A stretch of DNA of 40,104 nt from Deltaproteobacteria bacterium (GTDB lineage: Bacteria; Myxococcota_A; UBA9160; SZUA-336): the NCBI GenBank assembly GCA_019311115.1, contig JAFDDB010000014.1:1-40104 (forward strand), given 5' to 3'. The translations under genes and the position numbers were made by a program. Below, one piece after another: positions 1-8,658 of the stretch. The notes beneath the pieces are model-generated. The model made no database searches and was not told the origin of the DNA. It saw nothing but the letters and a program-made list of their open reading frames with translations. The first letter of the stretch is position 1; each line of letters opens with the position of its first letter.

Positions 1-1413
1 GCCGACGCACGGGACCTGCCGCGCTCCGCGCCGGCGGAGGCGCCAGCGAGGGCGCGGGCGCCGCAGGCCGCACCACTGCTGGCGCCGGAATCCGCGGAGA
101 CGGCGGAGCGCACCCTCGCCGCCAAGGCGGACGCCTTCGCCACGTACTCGTCCCGCTCCGACAACTCGTCCGTGCGCGACGGGCTCCAGGCAGGCCGCCG
201 GGGCCGGGCGCGCGCGGCGTTGCCGGGCGAGAAGCGCAACGTCCCCGCACCCGGCAAGAGCTCGGCGAGCCCGGCCGGCCGCAAGACCGTGCGCGTGACC
301 CTCGCACCCATGACCGGGCGCGCCGTAGACGCCCGGCACCTGATCCTCTACCGCACGGTGCTGCGCGGGAGCCTCGGCTACCGCCAGGGACTGGTGATCG
401 ACATGCCCCGGCTCGGCGACTGGCTGCAGACCCGCGCCGTCGGCTCGACCGGACTCGAGGGACTCGCGGCGCTGCGCTTCGACAGCGTCTTCGACCCGGA
501 GCCCCCCGCGGAGTCGCGTGCGGAACCGGACGCGGAGTTCGCCTACCGGCGCCGCTTCGCCGAGCCCTTTGCCGCGCTCGGCGCCACACTGGAACTGCAG
601 GCGCTCCCCGGTCTCGGCGGGGAGAGCTACGTCATCGCCCTGTCGGTGCTGCTCGTCGCCGCCGGGGCACTCGGCCTGATCGCGCTGTACCGCATGGTGT
701 CGGTGGCGCTGCGCTTCGCGGAGCGCCGCAGCAACTTCGCCGCCGCCGTGTCCCACGAGCTGAAGACGCCGCTGACCGCCATCCGCATGTACGCCGAGAT
801 GCTGCGCGACGACATGGTCGACTCGGACGAGAAACGTCACGAGTACTACGAGGCGATGACGAACGAGTCCGAGCGGCTGTCGCGCCTGATCCACAACGTG
901 CTGGAGTTCTCGCAGCTCGAGAAGGGACAGCGCGAGCTGACACCCCAGGTCGGATCGCTCGAGCCCGTGCTGCGCGAGACCGAGCGGCTGCTGCGCGCAC
1001 ACGTCGAGCGCGAGGGCTTCACGCTCCAGGTCGACGTCGCTCCCGGCCTGCCCGCCGTACGCTTCGACCACGACGCCCTGCTCCAGGTGCTCTTCAACCT
1101 GGTGGACAACGCGATCAAGTACGCGTCGGCGTCCGAGGACAAGCGCATCTCGCTCTGCTGCGAGCCGGACGGAGACGGGGTCCGCTTGTCGGTGCGCGAC
1201 TTCGGCCCCGGCGTCGCGTCGCGCCAGCTGCAGCGGGTCTTCGAGCCCTTCTACCGCGAAGAGGCGGAGCTCACGCGCCGCACCAAGGGGACGGGCATAG
1301 GCCTGGCACTGGTGCGAGGACTGGTGGATGCGATGGGCGGCGACGTGTCGGCCGAGAACGCCGAGCCCACGGGCCTGCGGGTGCGCATCCGCCTCCGTCC
1401 CGCGTCCGCCTGA
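1..1413 (+). CDS. Sensor histidine kinase, 5' end outside the window
   Basis: The frame is open from base 1, so the N-terminus is cut off; 470 residues are visible. The N-terminal part looks like an extracytoplasmic sensor region. A membrane segment lies near visible residues 210-230. The phosphoacceptor motif SHELKTPL follows, with His near residue 252, separated from the membrane by only a short linker and no obvious HAMP domain. The ATPase part has the N box NLVDNAIKYA (about 366), DFGPGV and GTGIGLAL (about 430). Family knowledge: such kinases autophosphorylate and pass phosphate to a response regulator. No regulator is visible here; it may lie upstream. The ligand is unknown. Confidence 0.93.
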   Translation, partial: ADARDLPRSAPAEAPARARAPQAAPLLAPESAETAERTLAAKADAFATYSSRSDNSSVRDGLQAGRRGRARAALPGEKRNVPAPGKSSASPAGRKTVRVTLAPMTGRAVDARHLILYRTVLRGSLGYRQGLVIDMPRLGDWLQTRAVGSTGLEGLAALRFDSVFDPEPPAESRAEPDAEFAYRRRFAEPFAALGATLELQALPGLGGESYVIALSVLLVAAGALGLIALYRMVSVALRFAERRSNFAAAVSHELKTPLTAIRMYAEMLRDDMVDSDEKRHEYYEAMTNESERLSRLIHNVLEFSQLEKGQRELTPQVGSLEPVLRETERLLRAHVEREGFTLQVDVAPGLPAVRFDHDALLQVLFNLVDNAIKYASASEDKRISLCCEPDGDGVRLSVRDFGPGVASRQLQRVFEPFYREEAELTRRTKGTGIGLALVRGLVDAMGGDVSAENAEPTGLRVRIRLRPASA

Positions 1414-1429
1414 TCGCACTCCCGACCTG

Positions 1430-1435
1430 TATGCT
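1430..1435 (+). promoter_or_regulatory. -10-like box for the alpha/beta hydrolase gene
   Basis: TATGCT followed by 6 nt and then GTG at 1442. This places the transcription start at or next to the start codon (leaderless). No -35 match stands out. Confidence 0.45.
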
Positions 1436-1441
1436 CCGCGC

Positions 1442-2107
1442 GTGGAGCTGATGTACGCGGCGCACGTCCCGGCCGGAGACGGTCCGTTCCCCACCGTGCT
1501 CGCGTTGCACGGCTGGGGCGCGAGCGCGCACGACCTGCTGGGCCTGGCGCCCTTCTTCCTGGGGGGCGAGGCGCTCGTCCTCTGTCCGCAGGGACCGGTC
1601 GAGGTGCCGATCGCACCCGGAGTCGCGGGTTACGGCTGGTTCCCGATCTCGGCCGGCTCGCCTCCCGACGCCCGCGCTTTCGGCGCGGCGGGCGAGATGC
1701 TGGAGCGATACCTGTCCGAGGCCGAGCGCCGCTACCCGATCGACCCGCGCAAGCTAGTGCTGCTGGGCTTCAGCCAAGGCGGCGCCATGGGCTACGACCT
1801 GTTCCTGCGCCAGCCGGAGCGATTCGCCGGGTTGGCTGCGCTCTCGTCGTGGCTGCCCCCCGGCGTGGCCGACGGCATCTCCGCCGGGCCGGCGCTCGAG
1901 AACCGTCCCGTCCTCGTCGTGCACGGCACCACCGATCCGATGATCGACGTGGCCCGGGGCGCGGAGTCGCGCGACCGGCTGATCGCGCTGGGACTCGCCG
2001 TCCGCTATCGGGAGTACGAGATGGGACACGAGATCTCGCCCGAGGCCCTGCGCGACCTGGTCGGCTGGCTCGAGGACCAGCTCTCGAGCCCGATCCACCT
2101 CTTGTAG
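1442..2107 (+). CDS. Alpha/beta-hydrolase, carboxylesterase/phospholipase type
   Basis: A 221-residue serine hydrolase. The nucleophile elbow GFSQGG puts Ser at 111; the likely acid is Asp165 in GTTDPM and the base His196 in MGHEI. HGWG near residue 23 forms the oxyanion-hole strand. The motif set and length match the dienelactone hydrolase/phospholipase-carboxylesterase group, which cleaves short or medium carboxylic esters; the actual substrate cannot be read from sequence. No signal peptide is seen, so it is probably cytoplasmic. I chose GTG 1442 because a TATGCT box ends 6 nt before it; ATG 1451 is the alternative. It starts 28 nt after the kinase gene but seems to have its own promoter. 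Confidence 0.88.
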   Translation: MELMYAAHVPAGDGPFPTVLALHGWGASAHDLLGLAPFFLGGEALVLCPQGPVEVPIAPGVAGYGWFPISAGSPPDARAFGAAGEMLERYLSEAERRYPIDPRKLVLLGFSQGGAMGYDLFLRQPERFAGLAALSSWLPPGVADGISAGPALENRPVLVVHGTTDPMIDVARGAESRDRLIALGLAVRYREYEMGHEISPEALRDLVGWLEDQLSSPIHLL

Positions 2108-2124
2108 GCTGGGGGGAACGTGGC

Positions 2125-2958
2125 ATGGTGTGGGGCGGAGCCCGTAAGTTGCCCCTCCGCACCACCCTCGCCGCCTCCATTGCGCTCGGCGTTGCGGTCA
2201 CCCTGACGCCCGGGAGCGCTTCGCCCCTGCAGGCGGACCTGGCGCGGAGCCTGGCCGAGGGTCATTTCGAGCACCTGTACGCGTTCAACCTGCTGGCCGC
2301 GTACGAGTCCACCCACGGACGCCAGACGGCCACCTTCGTGCTGGCGCGGCGCTGGGCACCGGACAGGACCGAGCTGCTGATCCACGCCCACCAGCTGGAA
2401 GGGCGCCAGCCGTGGCAGCGGGGGCTCCGCAAGCAGCTCGCAGGACTGCTGGTGCACAACCTCGGCCGCTCGGACGACCTGATGGTCTACGTGCCGGAGC
2501 TCCGCAAGGTGCACCGCGTGCCGGCGGCGGAGCTGCAGAAGCGGCCGGTCTTCCGGCTGGTCCCGCTCGGCGACTTCCGCCCCATCATCCCCGGCGAGCT
2601 CGCCTACCGCTCGCTGCCGGACGTGGTCGAGGACGGGCGGCGGCTGCGCGTGGTCGAGGGGCGGCGCATCCACGAAGGCCAGAGCTTCGACCGCATCGAG
2701 CTCTACTTCGCCGAGGCCGAGCCGCTGGCCGTGCGCACGATCTTCTTCGCGGACGGCCATGAGCTGCGCCGTGTGCTGATCGACCCCGAGGACGTCAAGT
2801 CCTACGAGGGGCGCCCGATCGCCATCCGCCACCGGATCACCACGCCCGACGGGGGAATCACCGACCTGCGCATGCGGAACATCCTGGTGGACCCCGCCCT
2901 GCCGGCGGAGCTCTTCACCGAGAAGAACCTCTGGCTGCAGCGTTTTCCCCGCTTCTAG
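2125..2958 (+). CDS. Outer membrane lipoprotein-sorting (LolA-like) protein
   Basis: A 277-residue predicted exported protein. A basic start (ARKLPLR) and a hydrophobic core to about residue 30 form a signal peptide, with likely cleavage after SAS. The mature part resembles the LolA/LppX-like beta-sheet proteins annotated as outer membrane lipoprotein-sorting protein, typically with LAYRSLPDVV-like and late NILVDPALPAELFTEKNL-like segments. Such proteins carry lipids or lipoproteins across the periplasm, often near RND exporters; none is present here. ATG 2125 is preceded by a G-rich run at 2111-2116. A TAGGCT hexamer overlaps the upstream stop codon 14 nt before the start. The next gene is 49 nt downstream with its own promoter box. 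Confidence 0.8.
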   Translation: MVWGGARKLPLRTTLAASIALGVAVTLTPGSASPLQADLARSLAEGHFEHLYAFNLLAAYESTHGRQTATFVLARRWAPDRTELLIHAHQLEGRQPWQRGLRKQLAGLLVHNLGRSDDLMVYVPELRKVHRVPAAELQKRPVFRLVPLGDFRPIIPGELAYRSLPDVVEDGRRLRVVEGRRIHEGQSFDRIELYFAEAEPLAVRTIFFADGHELRRVLIDPEDVKSYEGRPIAIRHRITTPDGGITDLRMRNILVDPALPAELFTEKNLWLQRFPRF

Positions 2959-2995
2959 CCCGTCCGCGACCCTGCCTTGCCCCGGCGGTTGGTGG

Positions 2996-3001
2996 TAGGC
3001 T
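2996..3001 (+). promoter_or_regulatory. -10-like box for the acyl-CoA synthetase gene
   Basis: TAGGCT, then 6 nt, then ATG 3008. No ribosome-binding site fits between them, consistent with a leaderless mRNA. Confidence 0.5.
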
Positions 3002-3007
3002 GCGGCC

Positions 3008-4816
3008 ATGGCTCTCGACAAACTGATCATCGGGTACCGGTTCCTCAAACAGGCGGCGAGCCTCGCGCGCGCGCGTCCCACGTCGCCCTACACCACCGCG
3101 GACCTGATCGAAAAGCAGGCCGCGGCACGGGCGAACCACCCGTTCTGCCTGGCGGGCGACCGGGTGGTGACCTACGCGGAGTACAACGCCGAAGCGAACC
3201 GCGTCGCGCACTGGGCAAGCAGCGCGGGCCTGCGGCGCGGTGACGTGGTCGCCCTGCTCATGCTGAACCGCCCGGAGTACCTGCAGACCTGGGCCGGACT
3301 GGCGAAGCTCGGCGTGACCGTCGCGCTGATCAACACCAACCTGACGGGCAAGGGGCTGCGTCACGCGCTCGAAGCCGCCCGCGTGCGTCACCTGATCGTC
3401 GGCACCGAGTGCCTGGAGTCCTTCGCGACCATGGGCGACGACGTGCCCGAGGGACTCGAGGTCTTCGTGTCCTGTCCGAAGGGCGAGGCCGAGCGCGCCG
3501 AGGGCTTCCCGTCGGGCGCGAACGACATGGAGCGCGTGCTGTCGGGCCAACCGACGGTGAATCCCGACCGCAAGGTCCGCGAGGGACTGACCGCCGGTGA
3601 CGACCTCTTCTACATCTACACGTCGGGCACCACCGGGCTGCCCAAGGCCGCACGGTTCAGCCACCTGAAGTTCATGGCGACAGGCTCCGTGGCGGCGATC
3701 GCCGGCTTCGGCAAGCACGACACCATGTACATCGCGCTGCCGCTCTACCACAGCGCCGGTGGCGCGATGGCGGTCAGCACGACGCTGGGCGCCGGCGGCA
3801 CGCTGGCGCTGCGCGAGAAGTTCAGCGCCAGCCGGTTCTGGGAAGACATCCGCAAGTACGACGCGACCGCATTCCAGTACATCGGCGAGTTCTGCCGCTA
3901 CCTGCTGAACGTCCCCGAACACGAACTGGACGGGCAGCACAAGATCAAGTTCGCGTTCGGCAACGGCCTGCGTCCCGACATCTGGGAGGAGTTCCGCGAC
4001 CGCTTCGCGCTGCCGAAGATCGTCGAGTTCTACGGCGCCACTGAAGGCAACGTGGCGCTCCTCAACCTCGACGGCACCGTCGGGTCGATCGGCCGCATGC
4101 CGCCGCGCTTCTACATGGACGGACGTCTCGTGCGCTACGACGTGGCTGCCGACGAGTACATCCGCGACGAGAACGGCTGGTGCATCGAGTGCAAGCCCGG
4201 CGAGATCGGCGAACTGATCGGGGCCGTGCCGACGCGCTCCGGTGACACCCGCGGCCGCTTCGAGGGCTACACGTCCAAGGAAGCCACCGAGAAGAAGGTC
4301 CTGCGCGACGCCTTCAAAAAGGGCGACGCGTGGTTCCGCACCGGCGACCTGCTGCGCTGCGACGAGAAGGGCTACTACTACTTCGTCGATCGCATCGGCG
4401 ACACCTACCGCTGGAAGGGCGAGAACGTGTCGACGCAGGACGTGGCCGAGTCGCTGAGCGCCTACCCGGGCGTCGAGATGGTCAACGTCTACGGCGTCGA
4501 GGTGCCGGGACAGGACGGACGCGCCGGCATGGCGGGCCTCGCCCTCGAGAACCCCGAGAGCTTCGACGGCGCTGCGTTCCTGGCGCACGTCAAGGAGTCG
4601 CTGCCGGCCTACGCTGCCCCGGTCTTCCTGCGCGTCATGCTCGAGACCGAGGTGACGGGCACCTTCAAGCTGCGCAAGGTCGACCTGCAGCGCGAGGGCT
4701 TCGACCCGTCGGTGGTGTCGGAGCCGCTCTACGTTCGCGACGACGTGAAGGGCGCCTACGTTCAGCTGACGCCCGAGGTCCACGCCGCGGTGTTGTCGGG
4801 ATCCTTGCGCGTCTGA
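3008..4816 (+). CDS. Long-chain acyl-CoA synthetase, FATP/FadD6-like
   Basis: A 602-residue member of the adenylate-forming (ANL) superfamily. The P-loop-like motif YIYTSGTTGLPKAA is at about 203-216. FYGATEGN is the adenine-binding A5-type motif, WFRTGDLL the A7-type motif, and YRWKGENVSTQDVAE the hinge/A8 region. The long spacer with RFEGYTSKEATEKK, and the GENV form of the hinge, are typical of the very-long-chain acyl-CoA synthetase/fatty acid transport protein branch. The expected reaction is fatty acid + ATP + CoA to acyl-CoA + AMP + PPi, feeding beta-oxidation or lipid synthesis. It is full length and appears monocistronic. Chain-length preference is not predictable. Confidence 0.93.
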   Translation: MALDKLIIGYRFLKQAASLARARPTSPYTTADLIEKQAAARANHPFCLAGDRVVTYAEYNAEANRVAHWASSAGLRRGDVVALLMLNRPEYLQTWAGLAKLGVTVALINTNLTGKGLRHALEAARVRHLIVGTECLESFATMGDDVPEGLEVFVSCPKGEAERAEGFPSGANDMERVLSGQPTVNPDRKVREGLTAGDDLFYIYTSGTTGLPKAARFSHLKFMATGSVAAIAGFGKHDTMYIALPLYHSAGGAMAVSTTLGAGGTLALREKFSASRFWEDIRKYDATAFQYIGEFCRYLLNVPEHELDGQHKIKFAFGNGLRPDIWEEFRDRFALPKIVEFYGATEGNVALLNLDGTVGSIGRMPPRFYMDGRLVRYDVAADEYIRDENGWCIECKPGEIGELIGAVPTRSGDTRGRFEGYTSKEATEKKVLRDAFKKGDAWFRTGDLLRCDEKGYYYFVDRIGDTYRWKGENVSTQDVAESLSAYPGVEMVNVYGVEVPGQDGRAGMAGLALENPESFDGAAFLAHVKESLPAYAAPVFLRVMLETEVTGTFKLRKVDLQREGFDPSVVSEPLYVRDDVKGAYVQLTPEVHAAVLSGSLRV

Positions 4817-4840
4817 TCCCCGCCTGACTCGACGGCTCGC

Positions 4841-4846
4841 TAGACT
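4841..4846 (+). promoter_or_regulatory. -10-like box for apaH
   Basis: TAGACT, then 8 nt, then ATG 4855, giving an expected leader of 0-2 nt. Confidence 0.45.
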
Positions 4847-4854
4847 CCGCGGCC

Positions 4855-5574
4855 ATGCACTGGGTGGTGGGAGACGTGCAGGGCTGCGCCCGCGAGTTCG
4901 AGGACCTGCTACGCGCGATCCGCTTCGACGCCGGGCGCGACCGGCTGGTGAGCGTCGGGGACCTGGTCAACAAGGGACCCGATTCCGCAGCTGCGCTGCG
5001 GCTCTGGCGCGACGCGGGCGGGGTGGCCGTGATCGGCAACCACGACGTGTACGCGCTCTGCGCGCGGAGCGGGCGCCAGGCTCGGCGCGAGAACGACACG
5101 CTGGACGCGCTGTTCGACGCGCCCGACGCCGACGAGTTGCTTGGCGCGCTACGCGCCCTGCCGGTCCTGCTGTGGCTGGACGTGCCCGACGGCGCGGGAA
5201 CCTGGGTCGTGCACGCGGGGCTTCACCCGCACTGGACGGACCTGGACGCGGCGGCCGAGCGGTTGAACGCCGGAGCGCACGACGACGACTGGCTGCTGCG
5301 GACCGAGGTCACGTTCGCGACGCGCGTGCGCAGCTGCACCGCCGACGGGCTGCTCAGCGAGCGGGTCGGGCCGCCGGAGATCTACGTCGATCCCTACCGG
5401 CCCTGGAACGAGCTCTACACCGGCGAGGCTCGAGTCGCGCATGGCCACTGGGCGCATCGCGGGCACTACCGGGCTGGCCGGGTGATCGGCCTCGACTCGG
5501 GCTGCTGCTACGGACGCGAGCTCACGGCCTGGTGCGTCGAGGAGGACCGGGTCGTGAGCGTGCCGGCGCGCTGA
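4855..5574 (+). CDS. apaH: Symmetrical bis(5'-nucleosyl)-tetraphosphatase
   Basis: A 239-residue PPP-type metallophosphatase. GDVQGC (residues 6-11), GDLVNKGPDS (about 36-45) and GNHD (about 60) are the metal-binding blocks. The GDxQGC and GDLVN-K/R-GP variants are those I associate with ApaH. The late block GHWAHRGHY ... LDSGC matches ApaH too. ApaH splits Ap4A to two ADP and can decap Np4-RNA; it acts in the cytoplasm. It is shorter than the usual 270-280 residues, mostly at the C-terminal side. Its last 67 nt overlap the convergent gene at 5508-6191. Confidence 0.87.
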   Translation: MHWVVGDVQGCAREFEDLLRAIRFDAGRDRLVSVGDLVNKGPDSAAALRLWRDAGGVAVIGNHDVYALCARSGRQARRENDTLDALFDAPDADELLGALRALPVLLWLDVPDGAGTWVVHAGLHPHWTDLDAAAERLNAGAHDDDWLLRTEVTFATRVRSCTADGLLSERVGPPEIYVDPYRPWNELYTGEARVAHGHWAHRGHYRAGRVIGLDSGCCYGRELTAWCVEEDRVVSVPAR

Positions 5575-6191
5575 CCCTCGAGCGCGAGCCAGGCGGCGAC
5601 TGTGGCGGCCTTCTCCTCGGCGCGCCACGGGCGGCCGACCGACGCGCCCATCCCGGTCACGATGTGCTTGAGGCCGCCCCCTCCGGGTCCAAAAGGGGGG
5701 CCCGGCGCAGGCCCGAGGGCGACCTCGGCCTGCCCCCAGAGCTCCTTCTCGACCAGGACCAGCGTGTCGAGCCCGCAAGCCTCCGCGGCTTCTTCGAGCA
5801 CGTCGCGGTAGAGCCGGCCTTCGGACGCGTGCGCGCGCACGTGGGGGTTGGCGATCTTCGACGGGTCGCCGTCGCTTCCCACCACCAGCGCCACCGCCGC
5901 GGGCGCCAGTCCAGCGGCGGTCAATTCCTGGACGAGCGCCCGGATCGCAGCCAGCGTCGCCGCGCGCGCCGCCTTGCAGCCGCGCTCGACCGCGGCCTCG
6001 GCGCGCGCGCCCTTCCGCTCGAGGCCCTCGTGGTACGGCGCCTTGGACTCGGGCACCGCAGGGTCCGCCAGCTCGAGCCGGCGGCGGTCCGCGACCTCGG
6101 GCGGCGCTCCCGGGCTCGATGCCGCACGCAGCACGACGGCCGTCGCCCAGCCCGTGTGCACCCGGAGCCCGAGTCCCGTGCGCGCGCCCAT
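5508..6191 (-). CDS. Conserved-looking protein of unknown function
   Basis: About 227 residues. I do not recognise the family. The N-terminus (MGARTGLGLRVHTG followed by WATAVVL) looks like a first beta-strand pair of an RNase H/ASKHA-type or phosphatase-like fold. Ordered blocks follow: AVPESKAPYH, a helix rich in Ala/Arg, ALVVGSDGDPSK, RLYRDVLEEAAEACG, VLVEKELWG and HIVTGMGASVGRPW, suggesting a soluble enzyme with conserved Asp, Lys and His. The C-terminal 22 residues lie in the overlap with apaH and look low-complexity, so the true end may be functionally relaxed. The start ATG 6191 is set by a TATGCT box 6 nt upstream. The divergent neighbour begins only about 50-65 nt away. Confidence 0.7.
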   Translation of the reverse strand: MGARTGLGLRVHTGWATAVVLRAASSPGAPPEVADRRRLELADPAVPESKAPYHEGLERKGARAEAAVERGCKAARAATLAAIRALVQELTAAGLAPAAVALVVGSDGDPSKIANPHVRAHASEGRLYRDVLEEAAEACGLDTLVLVEKELWGQAEVALGPAPGPPFGPGGGGLKHIVTGMGASVGRPWRAEEKAATVAAWLALEGQRAGTLTTRSSSTHQAVSSRP

Positions 6192-6197
6192 GCGAGC

Positions 6198-6203
6198 AGC
6201 ATA
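6198..6203 (-). promoter_or_regulatory. -10-like box for the unknown gene at 5508-6191
   Basis: TATGCT on the minus strand, then 6 nt, then ATG 6191. Confidence 0.5.
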
Positions 6204-6240
6204 CACCCGCCCCCTGCTGCGCCGACGGCCCGCTTGCGCC

Positions 6241-7356
6241 ATGCTGCCACCGTCCATGCAGCAGCCCGAATCCGGACCGCGGATCCTGTTCCTGAGTGGC
6301 GGCACCGCCCTGCGCGAGACCGTGCGCTGGCTGAAGTACGAGACCTGGAACTCGATCCACCTGATTACGCCCTTCGACTCGGGCGGCAGCTCGGCGCGGC
6401 TGCGCGACGCCTTCGGCATGCCGTCGGTGGGCGACCTGCGGAACCGCATGATCGCTCTCGGCGACGAGTGGCAGGCGGGCAACCGGGAGGTCTTCACGCT
6501 CGTCAACCACCGCTTCCCGGCCGACGGCGAGCGCGAGCGCGACCTGCGCGAGCTCTCGGGCCTGGTTTCGGGAGAGGATCCGCGCGTCGCAGCGCTGCTC
6601 CCGGAGGCCCGCGACACGTTCCTCGAGTGCATTCGCGCCTTCGACGCCGCGCGTCCCCGGGACTTCGACCTGCGCGAGGCCAAGGTCGGCAACCTCGCGC
6701 TGGCCGGCGGCTACCTGCTGGCCGGACGCAAGCTGGAGCCCGCGATCGAGCGGTTCAGCGAGCTGACGGCCGTGCGCGGCGTCGTCCGCCCGGTCGTCGA
6801 GGCGAACCTGCACCTGGCCGCCGAGCTCGAGGACGGCACGACGCTCATCGGCCAGCACCTCATCACCGGCCGCGACGGCCCGCCCATCACGTCTCCGATC
6901 CGCGACCTCTGGCTCGTCGACTCGCTCCAGGGCGGAGCACGGTGCGCGCCGGCCCTGTCGAAATCCGTCCTGGAGCTGATCGCGAGCGCAGACCTGATCG
7001 TCTACCCGATCGGCAGCTTCTACACCAGCGTGTGTTGCAACCTGCTTCCCGCCGGAATGGGCGAAGCCCTCTGGAAATCGCCCGTTCGGCACGTGTACGT
7101 GCCCAACCCGCTTCCCGATCCCGAGCAGCGCGGCATGACGATCGCGGGCGCGGTGGAGACGATCGAGCGCCTGGCCGGACACGACACCGTCGACACTGTG
7201 CTCTACGATCCGACCTGGATCGGGTACCCCTCCCTCCCCGACCCCGACGCACTCAGAGATCTCGACCTCGACTGCGCGGAGCGGGACCTGGTCGCCGAGG
7301 ATGGACGCGCCGACCCCGAGCGCCTGGCTCTGGCCCTGCTGGAACTCTGTGACTGA
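6241..7356 (+). CDS. CofD-like (2-phospho-L-lactate transferase family) protein
   Basis: About 371 residues from ATG 6241; ATG 6256 is an equally good start, since RILFLSGGTALRE (the first strand and nucleotide loop) begins just after it. The glycine loop SGGTAL, the ITPFDSGGSSARLR block, VGDLRNRM, and the late DLIVYPIGSFYTSV and YVPNPLPDPEQ blocks match the CofD/YvcK fold. More narrowly they resemble the CofD-related proteins of the so-called GAK gene cassette. The usual cassette partners (ATP-grasp enzyme, HprK-like kinase) are not in this window. True CofD transfers lactyl-phosphate to the F420 precursor Fo; this protein is more diverged, so an F420 role is only possible, despite the F420-type LLM enzyme at 12522. 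Confidence 0.8.
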   Translation: MLPPSMQQPESGPRILFLSGGTALRETVRWLKYETWNSIHLITPFDSGGSSARLRDAFGMPSVGDLRNRMIALGDEWQAGNREVFTLVNHRFPADGERERDLRELSGLVSGEDPRVAALLPEARDTFLECIRAFDAARPRDFDLREAKVGNLALAGGYLLAGRKLEPAIERFSELTAVRGVVRPVVEANLHLAAELEDGTTLIGQHLITGRDGPPITSPIRDLWLVDSLQGGARCAPALSKSVLELIASADLIVYPIGSFYTSVCCNLLPAGMGEALWKSPVRHVYVPNPLPDPEQRGMTIAGAVETIERLAGHDTVDTVLYDPTWIGYPSLPDPDALRDLDLDCAERDLVAEDGRADPERLALALLELCD

Positions 7357-7470
7357 CCCCCACCCGGTCACTGCGGACAGGAACGAAAGGCAGGCGACGG
7401 GCTGGCGCCTTCCCGCCGCGTCCGACTCAAGCGCACGCCGAGTGGCGACGATGCCCTCCAAGGGGTAACC

Positions 7471-8547
7471 GTGCCGGACAGCCAGCGAATGCGCCTGCAC
7501 TCACTGACCGGACTGCGCGCCGTGGGCGCCGGGCTCGTGTTCTTCAATCACTTCGGAGACCTCTTCCACGAACACTTCTCGTGGTTCGTGAACCGGTCGC
7601 TGACTTCGGGCCGCTGCGGCGTCTCGTTCTTCTTCATCCTGAGCGGCTTCGTGCTCACGTGGTCGGCCCGCAGCCGCGACACGCCGGGCTCGTTCTACTG
7701 GCGTCGCTTCGCGCGCATCTTCCCGGCGCACGCGGTGGCCTGGGGGCTCGCGGTCGCGATCCTGACCTGGCAGGGAGTGCAGGCCCTCGACCTGCGCTCG
7801 CTCGGCTCGCTGCTGCAGCTCCAGGCCTGGTTCCCGGATCCGGCCTGGCACTTTGCGGGGAACGCCGTGGCCTGGAGCCTGTCTTGTGAGGCCTTCTTCT
7901 ACCTGCTCTTCCCCGCGCTGATTCCCTCCGTCGAGCGCCTCGGCCGCCACGGGCGACGCAGGGTCGCGTTGGGGCTCGTCGCTCTCGCCTTTGCCGTGCC
8001 GGCGGTCACGCAGCTCTTCTGGGGCCCGGTCAGCTCCTCGACCTGGCTCCCGTACGTCTTTCCGGGGGTCCGCTTGATCGAGTTCGCCCTGGGGATCGTC
8101 GTGGCGACCGCGCTCCTCCGGGGCGAGCTACCCCGGATTCCGGTGCGCGCGGCCTACGTGTCGGGTGCTCTCGGGCTCGTCGCCATGCAGTGGCTGCCCG
8201 TCTCGTGGGTTCCCGTAGCCAGCATGATCGTCCCCTTCACGCTCATCCTCGTCGCGCGGGCGCAGGCGGACCGGGCCGGTGAGGCCTCCATCTTCTCGGG
8301 GCGGGTCTGGGTCCGGCTCGGCGAGTGGTCCTTCGCCTTCTACCTGCTGCACGAACTCGTGTTGCGCGTGCTCGGAGCGCTCGTCGACGTGGACGCCCTG
8401 GACGCGCTCGGCATCGCGTCCGTCACCGGCGTCGCCCTCGCCGGCGCGCTCGCCGGCAGCGCCGCGCTCTACACCTTCATCGAGCGTCCGGCCGAGCGCC
8501 GGCTGCGCGATTGGTGGTCCACACGACATCCCGCTGTCCCAATCTGA
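7471..8547 (+). CDS. Acyltransferase 3 family membrane protein (OafA/YrhL-like)
   Basis: A 358-residue multi-spanning inner-membrane protein with about ten hydrophobic segments. The N-terminal signature LHSLTGLRAVGAGLVFFNHF carries the family's catalytic-type His in the first helix. FFFILSGFVLTW and the FYWRRFARIFPAH block (conserved Arg residues) follow. The C-terminal WSFAFYLLHEL and FIERPAERRLR blocks complete the family pattern. These enzymes transfer acyl groups (often acetyl) to extracytoplasmic carbohydrates or lipids. GTG 7471 is chosen because CCAAGGGGT at 7458-7466 is a good ribosome-binding site 4-5 nt upstream; ATG 7489 is the alternative. No glycan-synthesis neighbours identify the acceptor. 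Confidence 0.9.
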   Translation: MPDSQRMRLHSLTGLRAVGAGLVFFNHFGDLFHEHFSWFVNRSLTSGRCGVSFFFILSGFVLTWSARSRDTPGSFYWRRFARIFPAHAVAWGLAVAILTWQGVQALDLRSLGSLLQLQAWFPDPAWHFAGNAVAWSLSCEAFFYLLFPALIPSVERLGRHGRRRVALGLVALAFAVPAVTQLFWGPVSSSTWLPYVFPGVRLIEFALGIVVATALLRGELPRIPVRAAYVSGALGLVAMQWLPVSWVPVASMIVPFTLILVARAQADRAGEASIFSGRVWVRLGEWSFAFYLLHELVLRVLGALVDVDALDALGIASVTGVALAGALAGSAALYTFIERPAERRLRDWWSTRHPAVPI

Positions 8548-8658
8548 TCTCTCGCGCCTCCTGCGGGCCCGATCGTGCCCCATTGCCTGCGACCCCCGAG
8601 GCGAACCGCACGGGACAGCCGGTCCGCACGATGCGATCCTCCGACGCCGGAGGAAGCC

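Noticed and set aside
2915-4783. Long open frame on the minus strand across the acyl-CoA synthetase
   Set aside because: Antisense shadow caused by high GC; composition is not protein-like and the plus-strand gene is unambiguous.
5149-7500. 783-codon minus-strand frame over the CofD-like gene
   Set aside because: Spans three recognisable genes in other frames and matches no family.
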